Source of the DNA: Mugil cephalus
Lineage: Eukaryota > Chordata > Actinopteri > Mugiliformes > Mugilidae
Assembly: GCF_022458985.1 (NCBI RefSeq)
Contig: NC_061783.1
Coordinates: 5,486,413-5,550,412 of the forward strand
Direction of reading: 5' to 3'
Length of the DNA: 64,000 nt
The position numbers and the translations under genes are program-made. Shown piece by piece: positions 11,346 through 27,260 of the stretch (positions are counted from its first letter, which is position 1; every line of letters starts with the position of its first letter). Below the pieces are notes generated by a model that saw nothing but the letters and a program-made list of their open reading frames with translations, was not told where the DNA came from and searched no databases.

Positions 11346-12232
11346 GTGGTTGCAGAGAAGCTGATTTCACAGGCCCTTAAAAAGTTCAAGATGACCTCCT
11401 CTGCTACAGATTCTCTACATGCCATCCACCAGCGGCTGTTCACCAAGATCTGGGATGAAGTTAAAAGACAGTCAGAGGAACCCAGCACCATCAGAAAGTT
11501 CTTCCCAGCAATAGAATGCAGAACAGACAAGCCTCTACAGCTGTCAACAAATTGGGGCCAGCATTAACACCACAGTAGATGAGCTCAAATCATTTGTTGG
11601 TATCAAGCTAATCATGGGAGTGGTGAGAATGTCATCCATGGATGATTACTGGTCAGAAGACACACGCTATCCCAAAATAGCCAATGTGATGCCAGTAAAA
11701 AGATTCAAATGTCTGTCAAGATTCATCCACTTCCAAAATAATGAGACCTCAGATACTACCAAGGACCGGCTCTGCAAGATCACACCAGTGCTGGAGCACA
11801 TAAGGAAGAACTGCCTAGAAATTGAAAGTGAGAACCAGTTCTCAATAGATGAAATGATGGTCCCTTATAAGGGGAGAAAGGCTGGGTCTCTCCGACAGTA
11901 TCTACCAACAAAACCACACCATTGGGGTATCAAGATCTTTGTTCGAGCTGGTGTTTGCGGTTGCGGATGCACTTATCCATGGTGGAAAGAAGAAGGGAAG
12001 AGAAGAGGATGTGCTGAGTCCCACAAGATGCATCCAAAGACCAACAACCCCAAGATAAGTGGCTGATGTCCGCTTTGTTCAAGTGGATCACTTCCCAGTC
12101 TTTACTAACAAGGGAAGGTGCAGATTCTGTCTAGATGGACAGACAACAATCTCCTGCAGTAAATGTGATGTTCGTCTGTGCATCGTCACTGGAAAAAGTC
12201 CACCAAACTGCTTTCAACTATTCCACAAGTGA
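11346..12232 (+). pseudogene. Decayed piggyBac (PGBD-like) transposase
   Basis: Remnant of a DDE transposase in three frames. 11346-11567 gives an N-terminal piece. From about 11563 to 12066 the other frame reads INTTVDELKSFVGIKLIMG, then YWSEDTRYP, FSIDEMMVPYKGR and LPTKPHHWGIKIFVRAG, the piggyBac transposase core with the first catalytic Asp in SIDEMM. After a jump near 12000-12065 a third frame gives VDHFPVFTNKG and a C-terminal cysteine-rich finger (CRFC, then CSKC and a further Cys) before the stop at 12230. The core between the first Asp region and the finger is missing, so the later catalytic residues are gone: an internal deletion plus frameshifts. Not functional. Confidence 0.85.
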
Positions 12233-12622
12233 ATATAGACAGAGATGGGAAAGAGACAGAAAAGGCATTGTAGCTGTTAATTTGTATGTGCTATGTTTTG
12301 TTCAATTGTAAAAAGGAAATGTTCTTTGTGTACTCAAAAGTCCAAGATTGGGCACAGGGGTACTTATTGTACAAGAGGAGGGAGAAGAAAATAACATTCC
12401 CTCCATTAATTGAATGTGTCTTCCTCAAATTAAATGCTAATATGTTTGCAATGTCGGCTGTCAAAAAAGGCAACGTATCCTGGGAGATACAACTTATAAA
12501 ATCCAAAATATAGAACATAATAAAAAAAATTAAATAAAATGTTTTACTTGGTTCTTAAATAGAAGAAAAATAACATTACATTATTTTTTGAAATTGGTTT
12601 TCTACTCGTGCCTGTTTAAGGG
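12233..12622 (+). mobile_element. 3' non-coding part and likely right end of the piggyBac element
   Basis: Downstream of the transposase remnant the sequence ends cctgtttaaggg at 12622, directly followed by TTAA at 12623-12626. Read from outside this is TTAA then CCCTTAAACAGG, the expected arrangement of a piggyBac end (CCC at the tip, TTAA target). The matching left end was not found and may be lost or lie upstream of the hAT insertion. Confidence 0.55.
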
Positions 12623-12912
12623 TTAACATGCAATCCAACATATTTTAGCAAAGGAATAAATAGAGTCAGAAGACGATATCTTTCAGTCAGCACAGAGTTT
12701 AATATAATATACCCCTGGTCTCCAGGGTAAAAAAACAAAAAAACAAAAAGCAAAGACAAGATGCTGTAAACTCTCAGAGGTACTAAAAAGAATAAAAGAC
12801 ACGGGAGATGAATCTTCGTTAGCTTGCGTTCAGCTATGACTACTGTAGTGATTGGTCCTAGGGATTTGTGGTATTTCCACAATATTTTACCACTAGTTGG
12901 TGTATCTTGCCT

Positions 12913-13140
12913 AGGGATGGGAACTGGTTCCAACTGGTTCTAACTGGTTCAATTGATCATTATCATTAGCCTTCATGCTTATCGATTCCCCTTATCAATA
13001 CTTTTCGTGACGAATCTTTACATCCCAGTCCAGATGGTGGCAGTAATGCACCTACAAGTTGTTTGCCAACCTCCATAAAATGAAAGAATCTTTACTAATT
13101 CACAGGAGGAATTGATGAAGGAAATCAATACAGGGTTGTA
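12913..13140. repeat. Interspersed fish repeat (GGGATGGGAACTGGTTC type)
   Basis: Starts tagggatgggaactggttcc and continues with aactggttc repeats, gatcattatcattagccttc, and atcgattccccttatcaata. This wording is familiar as a DNA-transposon-type repeat of fish genomes. Exact borders are not visible. Confidence 0.45.
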
Positions 13141-13800
13141 GCCTCACTGAGAACGCTACGAATTTCTTACGCCCATGAGAGGATATAGGAAATGATGTTT
13201 ATTTAAAAAAACAAAAAAAAAAAAAAAACAGTGCACATAGGTGTGTCAATGGTTGTCTGTCCCTCCAGAGGACACATGGTTACACAAAATGAATGAATGA
13301 ATATTGGATTGTTCAGTTTAAATCAGAAAACAGAACTAAGGTCACCCTGCTGTGCCGTGTTTGTTGTGCTGAGTGCATTGTGACACAGATTGGCTGGTCG
13401 TGACACTCACACAGTGTTCCTACCTTAAACAGTATCCCCCACCTCTCCACAGCTCATTTCTAGGACAGATGATTCACCGCTTCACATTCATGCACATTCC
13501 TTTCACTGAAATACAGTCCCACTTTTGTGTTGCTGCAGTGAGTAGCTGGTAGTTTATTCATATTTATCATTATAAACCTTGTCAACACAAGGAGCAGAGA
13601 TGGATTAGAGTGCTAGACTAAGATAAAACACATATTCTACCTCTGTCTACACACATTCACTCCAAATATCACGACTTAAAGCTATTTTCTACCTTCACCT
13701 GCACATTTGAAGTTTCAGCATCTTCTTTAAGGACACTGCCTCGGCTTAACCCCCCCCCCCCAAAAAAAATCGTCATGCACATGCACCACGTGAGGTATGC
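13141..13800. other. Intergenic region upstream of the snoRNA host gene
   Basis: No gene recognised. Contains an A-rich run at 13204-13229, a repeat-tail-like stretch at about 13255-13306 (ccctccagaggacacatggt, then gaatgaatgaatg) and a C/A homopolymer at 13750-13768. Confidence 0.5.
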
Positions 13801-13866
13801 GGGCCAATCAGCGGACAGCAGCTAGACTGAGCACGTATATATAATGGCAGCAGGAACCTCATCGGT
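13801..13866 (+). promoter_or_regulatory. Core promoter of the snoRNA host gene (CCAAT and TATA boxes)
   Basis: A CCAAT box (gggccaatca, 13801-13810) and a TATA box (TATATATAA, 13836-13844) sit about 60 and 28 bp upstream of a pyrimidine tract (ctctcttcc from 13867). The pyrimidine tract is the expected 5'TOP-type start of growth-regulated snoRNA host and ribosomal protein genes. Confidence 0.75.
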
Positions 13867-14478
13867 CTCTCTTCCACTCCAGTCTGCCACGAGGAGCCAA
13901 GTAGAAAATGCACTATAGGTAAGGCCTCAGTTCAATTAATATAGAAGACATGCATCTCTAAACAAGGCTTTTGTTTGCTAATATAATTCATTTTAAAAGG
14001 GAAGTGTACACTAGTATTTAAATGCATTAATGAGACCTGTTGTTCTAAACGAGCTAGCGGGGAGCTTAGTGATCGCTCCTGCTAGTGTATGTGCTGCAGA
14101 CATGCGAGCTGAAGTTACGTTTTCTTAGCGTGAGACTATGTTATTACGTGTATATGCTACCGGAGCTTTCTATACAGTTAATAATTTTTGAAATGACGCC
14201 TAGTTTACTAAGCTAAGGCCTGGCTGTAGCTTAAGTTAGCATAATTAGCTTGGGCGCTAATATGTGGGAACCACGTGGCTAGCTTGGTTAACCCATTGCC
14301 CAGTATCCACATCATATACCATGCTCATTATTCACCTTTATATTGATTCGGAGTGGATCATGACTTTGTCTTTTCCTCTGTTACAGGCTCAAGTGCATGA
14401 TGACTCGGACTAGCTTCTTCCAACCATTGGTATCTCTCCGGGATGCAGGTACAGTCCATTTTTCTCTTCGCCTTCTCG

Positions 14479-14609
14479 TAGCTGTTACAGGCTCCTATCG
14501 AAGCCGTTTGTGCTCTTAATGTAGCAGCGAACGGTCAACAGGAAGCCGAGATGAAGACTTTCACCGACGGTCGCTGTTCAGTTTGAAAATAACTGCTCCA
14601 GCAACATTT
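14479..14609 (+). ncRNA. Candidate H/ACA snoRNA in intron 2
   Basis: 5' hairpin with base GCTGTTAC (14481-14488) pairing GTAGCAGC (14521-14528). H-box-like ACAGGA (ANANNA) is at 14538-14543. A second structured region follows, and ACA at 14604-14606 is followed by three bases. Length about 131 nt, typical for the class. The 3' hairpin is less clear, and target and name are unknown. Confidence 0.5.
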
Positions 14610-14795
14610 AGGGGAAGGACATTTGGACTAGATGACTCCATTAATCATGATTAAACCTACGAGAGCAATTACCATAATGTTGAACTGCCTTTCTGTGTTC
14701 GCAGGTGTTGGGTGACGCTGAAGATGTGAAGGGAAACTGACCATAAAATAACATGCAGGTAAATTGTCAAGTCATGGCTTTAATTCAGAAAATCC

Positions 14796-14860
14796 CGGCT
14801 GTGATGACAAACTTGCCCTCACTGACAGTCCTGATTGAGACATTTTGTGTACCTGAGCCA
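14796..14860 (+). ncRNA. C/D box snoRNA in intron 3
   Basis: C box GTGATGA (14801-14807) and D box CTGA (14853-14856) are flanked by a short terminal stem (GGC/GCC). Internal D'-like CTGA lies at 14822-14825 and a C'-like TGATTGA follows. Size about 65 nt, and it sits ~67 nt before the next exon's 3' splice site, the usual place for an intronic C/D snoRNA. Guide regions would be the bases just before the D' and D boxes (target not determined). Confidence 0.7.
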
Positions 14861-15015
14861 CATTTTCTAATTGTTACAGAAAGTTGCGATGGATTCAGAA
14901 ACTAACTTTTTTGTTGTTGTTCTTTAGGGGACTGCCATGCCTGAGGATAGTTGCTGGATGAAGACGTCCTAAATCCAGGTAGATTTTGCTCCTCAGAGTT
15001 CCTGACTCTTCTGCA

Positions 15016-15145
15016 GCATGCTATCCTAAGGACCTGGGCTTGTGTTGTAGCTCGTGGTTCTCCAAGTGCATGCAAGAAAATGGGGTGGTCTTTGACTGTT
15101 GTGGCCTGTCTTTGCCATCAGCAGCCACTCAACTGTCCTACAGAC
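15016..15145 (+). ncRNA. H/ACA snoRNA in intron 4
   Basis: 5' hairpin closed by GCATGC (15016-15021) with GCATGC (15068-15073). H box AGAAAA is at 15075-15080, then a second hairpin whose stem includes GGTGGT paired to GCCACT and TGGC/GCCA. ACA box at 15140-15142 is followed by three bases. Total 130 nt, the class norm. Pseudouridylation target not determined. Confidence 0.65.
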
Positions 15146-15306
15146 TTCCCGATGGATAGCAAATGACATTAACATACACACTACACATCTAATAACCTAT
15201 CGTTTCTTCTAGGCGTCTGTGCAGCTCCAGGGTGATGTCGCTGTTCTGTTTACCTGGAGGCTTATTTAGAAGGTATGTTTTGAAATGTGTGTAAAAGAAT
15301 GATTGC

Positions 15307-15379
15307 CTTGATCAGTGATGACCACTTTACATAATGAGGACTGTTGGATGACTCTTGCGGATATGGGACTGAGATCAAG
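15307..15379 (+). ncRNA. C/D box snoRNA in intron 5
   Basis: Perfect 7-bp terminal stem CTTGATC (15307-15313) with GATCAAG (15373-15379). C box GTGATGA is at 15315-15321 and D box CTGA at 15369-15372, with an internal C'-like GGATGA. 73 nt long, lying ~61 nt before the last exon. The clearest of the four snoRNAs. Confidence 0.85.
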
Positions 15380-15596
15380 ACTTGCAGAATGTCTCCTGCA
15401 AATGTTGCTGGTTTGTGCTAATTTGGTCTTTAATTTTCAGGTCCAGTGCCATGTTGAGGGGTCGCCTACCTGGTCTGGATGAAGAGTACTGTTGCAACAT
15501 TTGACTCTTGCCCTGAAGCTGGAACGTGGCCTGGTTGTGTTGGCTTCAAAGTAGATCTGTAAAACTCAGCATTTCTGTACACTTGAGACTGAATAC

Positions 15597-15602
15597 AATA
15601 AA
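15597..15602 (+). terminator. Poly(A) signal of the snoRNA host gene
   Basis: AATAAA about 20 bases before the inferred 3' end. Confidence 0.75.
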
Positions 15603-15629
15603 AGACTAAAGAACAATATTTGGAATTTC

Positions 15630-15635
15630 TTTATT
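15630..15635 (-). terminator. Poly(A) signal of ctps1
   Basis: Minus-strand AATAAA (plus TTTATT), about 245 bp beyond the ctps1 stop. Cleavage 10-25 bases further places the ctps1 3' end at about 15,605-15,620, on top of the snoRNA host 3' end. Confidence 0.65.
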
Positions 15636-15879
15636 GTGTTCCATAAATTGTAAGCTGCAGAGTTGTAACACCATGTGGTTGTACGTATTTACAATAAGGC
15701 CACAATTGTGCATGCGGACAGCTTGGTATTATTACCAAGAAATAAGTTAAGCAGCAGGTTCATGTAGCACTATAGCTAAAAAGGGCAAGTTTAGACTCAA
15801 AGTAGACAAACTGGGACATGAAAAATGTATTTCAGTTTACAAGTGACAATTCAGACTACACAAGTTACAAACATGCAAG

Positions 15880-22147
<6,268 letters not shown>

Positions 22148-22160
22148 TGCGCTCTGGTAT
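22148..22160 (-). other. Short 5'UTR part of ctps1 exon 2
   Basis: Minus-strand acceptor tttcccag|ATACCAG places 13 bases of 5'UTR before the first ATG, so at least one upstream non-coding exon must exist, probably in the GC-rich region 22.85-23.2 kb. Confidence 0.7.
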
Positions 22161-22849
22161 CTGGGAAAACAGGTGTCAGTAGACTATTAAAAGTATTCAG
22201 GTTAAAAGCCATCATCACTTTTCTACAGTGCTTTGGAAAGTTGTTTAACTTCATTGTTTCTGAGAATCTCAGCCACACACTGAATAACTAGACAGAACAT
22301 CACACATGTTTAAGAACTGATGCAGACAAGGTCAGCTGACTAGATATTTCAGCTATATTTTGTTGTCTTTATTACTAGCCTATCAAACTCAACTGGCTGA
22401 TGAAGGCCATGGCATGTGGCTGAAAGCTCTAAGACATATTTGTTAGGTGGACACCTAATTAAAAAAAAAAAAAAAGATATGTATATCATTACATACATTC
22501 TAATAATGGCATCTAGCATAATATCCCGGGTATTATGTTGCACCTCAGAGTGCATGTAAATCAAATGCACTTATTAATAAAACAAAAGTTCAATGATTTT
22601 CTATACGTCTGTCGAAAGGGAAGATTACAATTTATTTTTTAATCCACTAAAGGCCACAGTATCGCCAGAAGATTATCGCCAGAGAAATGTGCTACTTGGC
22701 CAACCAAAACAATGGCTGAACACCCATGTCCTTGTACAACGTGTACCCTCGGGAAGCTAATTTTTCGGACGTAACGGAGACGCAAATAACCGCACAATAT
22801 TTAATTTAAACGACCGTTATTTGAAATAGCGTGAAACGGAGCGCGTTGA
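22161..22849. other. ctps1 first intron, no other feature
   Basis: Presumed intron between the ctps1 non-coding first exon and exon 2. Nothing but a poly(A) run at 22459-22476 was seen. Confidence 0.5.
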
Positions 22850-23200
22850 CGTTTTTAAAATCCTTGTCAAAACACCGATTTGCCCGTACAAATAAACCGT
22901 GAACATTTGAAGCGCTCGCTCACATGCTCGGCATAGCTCACACGGGTGGGGAATTACAGACTCCGCCAACTGACCGACTGCGACGAAGAGAACCGGACGC
23001 GCCGCCCGCCGAGGCGGCACACGATGCACTGCGAACGAAGCCAACCAGACCTAGAGGCGATGCCGCCAGGGCAGTTAGCTTTAAGCCAAGGGTTAATATC
23101 ATTGGAATACATATGGTTAGGGGCACAAAGTTAAAGGCTTCATATGTGTTGGTTTTTATTAAGCTGTCGCTTTAATTACGTTTCTTTACCCCCAGAGGAA
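22850..23200 (-). promoter_or_regulatory. Likely ctps1 promoter and non-coding first exon
   Basis: CpG-rich patch (for example ggacgcgccgcccgccgagg at about 22997), the only one upstream of ctps1, with no TATA box, as expected for a housekeeping gene. The exact first exon and its donor could not be fixed; GTGAGC-type donors occur on the minus strand near 22916-22940. Confidence 0.5.
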
Positions 23201-23703
23201 TGCTAATGTTCCAATTCTAACAAGCTAGCCAACTTACACGTGCTACACCCGGCGTTGCTTTCAAAATAAAAGCAGGTTAAGCGATTTAACTAATTTAATA
23301 CGAGTAGCGTGGTGATATATGAATCACTGTGGCCGTCTACGGTGATACCGTGTAACGCTGCTCATAAATAAGCAATCACTACCTTACAACGCACTACAAA
23401 GTACTTTCACTGTAACTCCATTTAGATTTTTTTTGACAGGAAGCCAGGGTTATGGCGCGGACCTTGCTGTGTGTGCTAACTAGCCAACCGACTCCTAAAT
23501 CAGTATCGAATTTCCAACTCACCAAAATATCCTTCAAGCAGGGGGTCCCCAAAACAAAAAACGCCAACCACAGAAAGTGTTCACTAGAGAGGTTCTTTCA
23601 GAGAAGGAAACGTCGAGGCAAATATTTACGTGTGTGCTATCGTTCTTCTCTACAGACCCCAACTTGGCGCCACACGTGTACAAAGCACGATTGTGGCTGC
23701 TGG

Positions 23704-24422
23704 GGATGTGCGTATCGATACAGAAATGTCGATACCAGGGGTCTTTTTTTTTTAGAACCGATCTTCATTTTAAAATGTCGATACCAAGTTCGCTTTGACA
23801 AGAAATGTTAATAAATCCATGACACAGAATCTGTTCTCCCATCCCAATCAGTTCTAAGAAAGTAAAAAACATGATTGTACACCTTAGACAGACCTCTACG
23901 ATGGAAGCCCTTCAGAGAGACCGGCTATATCCAGGTATATAGTGAAAATACATCACAGTGGCCATCATATACGTGTACACATTTATCATGTCAGCATGCT
24001 GTTGTCTCTTAAAAACATATAAATGTGGAATGATACAGACTTTAGAATGTGACCTTTATTGTCAAAGTTCAAGTTGTGTAACCTGAAGACCACTCTGTCT
24101 GGTCCAAAATGAAGTATATCAAAGTCACTGTTCCTATTTTTATTTTTGTTTGAGAGAGATCTTTTAAATATGATTGCTCAGATTTTGAGTTTACTTGTTG
24201 ATTTGATTGTCTTTAATTGCTCTGATTAAAGGGACCTGATATTTGTTAACTTGTTTAAGTCTTAGAGGTGTAAAATATAATTTTCATAATTACATTCACA
24301 AATGTTCATTGAAGTCATCATTTTCATATACACAAGTAGATGTCTAAAAGTATCGATATCGGGATATTAGCCTTGGTATGACTTGGTATCGGGTAGAAAG
24401 GAAAATGGTGGTTTCGCACATG
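23704..24422. repeat. Probable non-autonomous hAT-type element
   Basis: Left edge gatgtgcgtatcgatac with repeated gtcgatacc motifs; right edge contains agtatcgatatcggga, acttggtatcgggta and tttcgcacat. The ATGTGCG tip appears at both ends in inverted orientation. About 720 bp with no coding capacity seen. No clean target duplication could be identified. Confidence 0.45.
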
Positions 24423-25079
24423 GTGCAGCATCACTCACTCCACTTATGACAACACTGCGCTGCCTTCATATACGCCTCGGAAACGGCATTGACGGTTTCA
24501 GTCTGCTTAAGTCCTATAATCATAAAGCCTTTCTGTAATGCATTTCAGTAAAGACTGTGTGTAGTATTACCATGATCATTACATCAGTTCAGTTTCAGTT
24601 CCACTCAGTAAGGGGTGGATGTTAAGCCAAGTCTGGCAACTTCTCAGCCAGACCAGACCTCAAGATCCTCTAAAGCAGCAGAAAAGCCGAAGTAAAGGAT
24701 CACTGGTATTCTACACCCCCTTTCTTGTGGGGTCTGGTCTGGAACTTTTTGTTTCATCAAACGATTCTAATTGTTGGGTCAATGAATCAATAAACCAATA
24801 GAAAACTGCATATTAATTGATTGTTTACTCTATAAAATGTTGAGAAAGAGCTCACTGATAAAGCCAAGTGAATATTGGTGTCTGTTTTTTGTTGTTGTTG
24901 GTGTTTGTTGTTGTTGAAGGGTTGTCCAAACACCAAAGGGGACGAGTTTACTGTGACAGGAAACAGCAAATACTCATATTTAAGAAGGTGCTTCTATTCT
25001 AAAAGACAACTTCGGCAGTACATCAGTAAACCAAACTATTTGTCATTAATCATCTCAGCTCTACTTGTCAACATCGTTG
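24423..25079. other. Intergenic, nothing recognised
   Basis: AT-rich sequence without a supported exon. A short GTT repeat is at 24889-24918. Confidence 0.5.
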
Positions 25080-25740
25080 TAGCTGTCTTTGGGCTCAGTT
25101 ATTGCGGGGTTATTTGTTATGTTTTTTGATTGTTTTGTGTGCCTCAGGGTCACTCTGCATGTGTTTTTTAGTTGTTTAGTTGGTCATTTTGTAATGTGGG
25201 GTTGTTTCTTGTGCTTTGGACCTCACTTCTGTCTCTTTGAGGACATGTTTCTTTGCGGTTGTAGTGCGTGTCTGGGGGCGTCTTTGTGTCAGTTTTGAGT
25301 AATGTTGTATGGTTTACAGTGTTTTTTCTATCTCATTTGCTTTGACTCTGTTGTGTGAGCCCTTGAGGTCACACCCTCTCACAAGTACTTATTTATCTTT
25401 GTGGTCAATCTGCATCCGTTTCTTGAATTCTGTGTGTGTGTGTGTGCCTCTTTTAAGTCATTTTTGTCTGTTTTGTCACTGTTGTGTATCTTTAAAGTCT
25501 ATTTGAGTGGTTCTGTTTTGTTTTATATCTCTCTGATGCTTTTCCATCTCCGTAGCCAAAATGTTGTGTGACTTCGGGGTAATTTTGCATCTCTTTGAGA
25601 TTATTTTTGTCTCTTTGTGGTCATTGTGTGTCCCTCAGGTCAGGTTTTGATGTGTATTTGGAGTTATGTGTCTGTGGTTGTTTGCTGTTGTTTTCATGGG
25701 TACGCCTCTTCAGTAATCCATCCATGTTCTCAGTTACTTT
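25080..25740. repeat. Degenerate minisatellite, TCTCTTTGTGGTCATTTTGT-like unit
   Basis: Repeated variations of tctctttgtggtcattgtgt are spread over about 650 bp, e.g. tgtctctttgaggacatgtt (25221), catctctttgagattatttt (25589), gtctctttgtggtcattgtg (25609). The strand is strongly G/T rich and the open frames here are low-complexity artefacts. Such ~20-25 bp degenerate arrays are common in fish genomes. Confidence 0.6.
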
Positions 25741-26640
25741 GTGGCCGTCATATTATATTGAGACTCTGAAGGCAGCACACGTTCTAATTTTAAGGACAGC
25801 AGGGGGCGCTCTTGTCTCATCATTAAATACTTGTCACCGCCACAGAGTAAAGTAACATTTTCCTTGTTTATACAGGCTTTAAACCAGCTGATAAAGAAAG
25901 ACTACATATTCGCTGTAAGCCTTACAGATTGCACTGGGCTTCTATCTGCATTAGATAATTTTTGCTTGGAGCTCCCTGCTTTGTTCACATCTCAGTTGGC
26001 AGAGAATTAAAACGTCTTGCACATTTTATCTGTTCAAGAATTAATTTGTTCACATTCTTAAGACATAAAAAAAAACTACAATACATTCGCATGAGTCTAA
26101 GAATAGAACACACTATTGTGTCTTGACAATAGCTGTAGCGATGTATCAGTGTGACTCTGGTGATAATGGAAGCTGCAGCTCAGAAGCGACAATGCGAGAC
26201 TGAATTGGTCCCTCAGCAGCAAAACATAAGTGGCTGGAGGCACAGAGATGTTTTCCTGTGGGGTTACAACACGCAGGTTCCTCTTTCTCTGCCTGACACA
26301 AAACAACACTTTATGTTTCTCTGTTCCATATAATAAATGACCACAGTCTAAAGTGGTTAGTTACAGTGTGCTGCGGAAAGGTCAATGGTCTTGTGATCGT
26401 GGCGTATTATCCTCACTGTGTCAGTGAGATATGAAGTGCAGGCAGGATAGCTCAATTTGGCCAAACTGTGACTTGCTGGATAGACTTGTTTGGATCGTCT
26501 GCGGCCGGGTTCACTGGGCGCACCGTGTGGGTGAGCGGCACCAGCGCTGCAAATTAAAATAACAAAATGATGGAGTTAGTGACTGATGGCTGACTCACAG
26601 ACAGATAGCTGCAGAGCTGACTGATACCTCTACGTAACAC
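25741..26640. other. Intergenic, nothing recognised
   Basis: No gene, RNA or clear repeat was identified. Confidence 0.5.
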
Positions 26641-26654
26641 CCAAATCTCCACTT

Positions 26655-26830
26655 GTGAGCCTTCGCAGCCAGCTTAGTCCCTGGAACACAGGAGGGAGGC
26701 TTAATGAGAGTTTTAATTCATTTTTGACCAGGGCTGTGATTGAATTAAACTCCCACAGAAGGGCTGGATCCTCTCCTCACCACAAGCCATTTCCTCCTAT
26801 TAGAGATGTAACAGAAGCAGAAGGCAGGGA
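26655..26830. promoter_or_regulatory. Candidate conserved non-coding element
   Basis: Non-repetitive block with several homeodomain-type cores (gcttaatgag, ttttaattcat, gattgaattaaac) spaced by GC-containing unique sequence. Composition resembles vertebrate developmental enhancers. Suggested by eye only. Confidence 0.25.
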
Positions 26831-26906
26831 AGCAGGTCAGTCTGAGATGAGATTTTTTCTTCCCTTTTGTTTTATAGGAACATATTTACTTGGAGAGCAC
26901 GCGTGT

Positions 26907-26928
26907 CTGCTGCTGCTGCTGCTGCTGC
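26907..26928. repeat. (CTG)7 microsatellite
   Basis: ctg repeated seven times without interruption. Confidence 0.9.
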
Positions 26929-26969
26929 ACCCTGTTTCTCATGCAGCTGATCTGTGTTCTATTGTTTTT

Positions 26970-27260
26970 TTTAAAGGAATTGTTCAAAATGCTGGGAAAT
27001 ACACGTGTTTGTTTTCTTTCGGATAATTAGAGGAAAAGATCGATACTGATTTGTGTGTAAATGTACAGAGATGGAGCCGGGATGCATTTAGCCTAGCGCA
27101 GTATAAAGACTGGACACAGGCAGAAAGATGGGAGCATCTAGTAGTTTTGCCATGAGTCACAGAATATGCCCATTTTATTGCTGGTTCCATGCTGGGGTCA
27201 ATGCGTTTAGCCTAGCTTAGCATAAATCCTGATGCCAGAGCAAACTGCCTGCCTACCTTG
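26970..27260. repeat. Interspersed fish repeat with internal duplication (TTTAGCCTAGC)
   Basis: aattgttcaaaatgctggga then aaatacacgtg opens a familiar fish repeat. The piece gcatttagcctagcgcagta at 27082 recurs as gcgtttagcctagcttagca at 27203, so the repeat is partly duplicated about 120 bp apart. Confidence 0.5.

Larger units (their letters stand above)
13867..15620 (+). ncRNA. snoRNA host gene, six exons (SNHG/GAS5-type)
   Basis: Spliced RNA gene whose introns carry snoRNAs. Exons by GT-AG borders: 13867-13918, 14387-14448, 14705-14758, 14928-14978, 15213-15272, 15441-~15620. Poly(A) signal AATAAA is at 15597-15602. Exons are short (51-62 nt except the last) and the spliced RNA (~460 nt) has no convincing ORF. 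Introns 2-5 each hold one snoRNA candidate, alternating H/ACA, C/D, H/ACA, C/D; intron 1 (468 bp) shows none. The start is a TOP-like pyrimidine tract, suggesting growth-controlled transcription and decay of the spliced product by NMD, as known for GAS5 and SNHG genes. In human, SNHG12 and RAB42 are close on chromosome 1 (from memory), so an SNHG12-like identity is possible but unproven. Its 3' end meets that of ctps1. Confidence 0.85.

Noticed and set aside
14951..15166. 71-aa open frame in the snoRNA host gene
   Set aside because: It runs through an intron and an H/ACA snoRNA and has no protein-like features.
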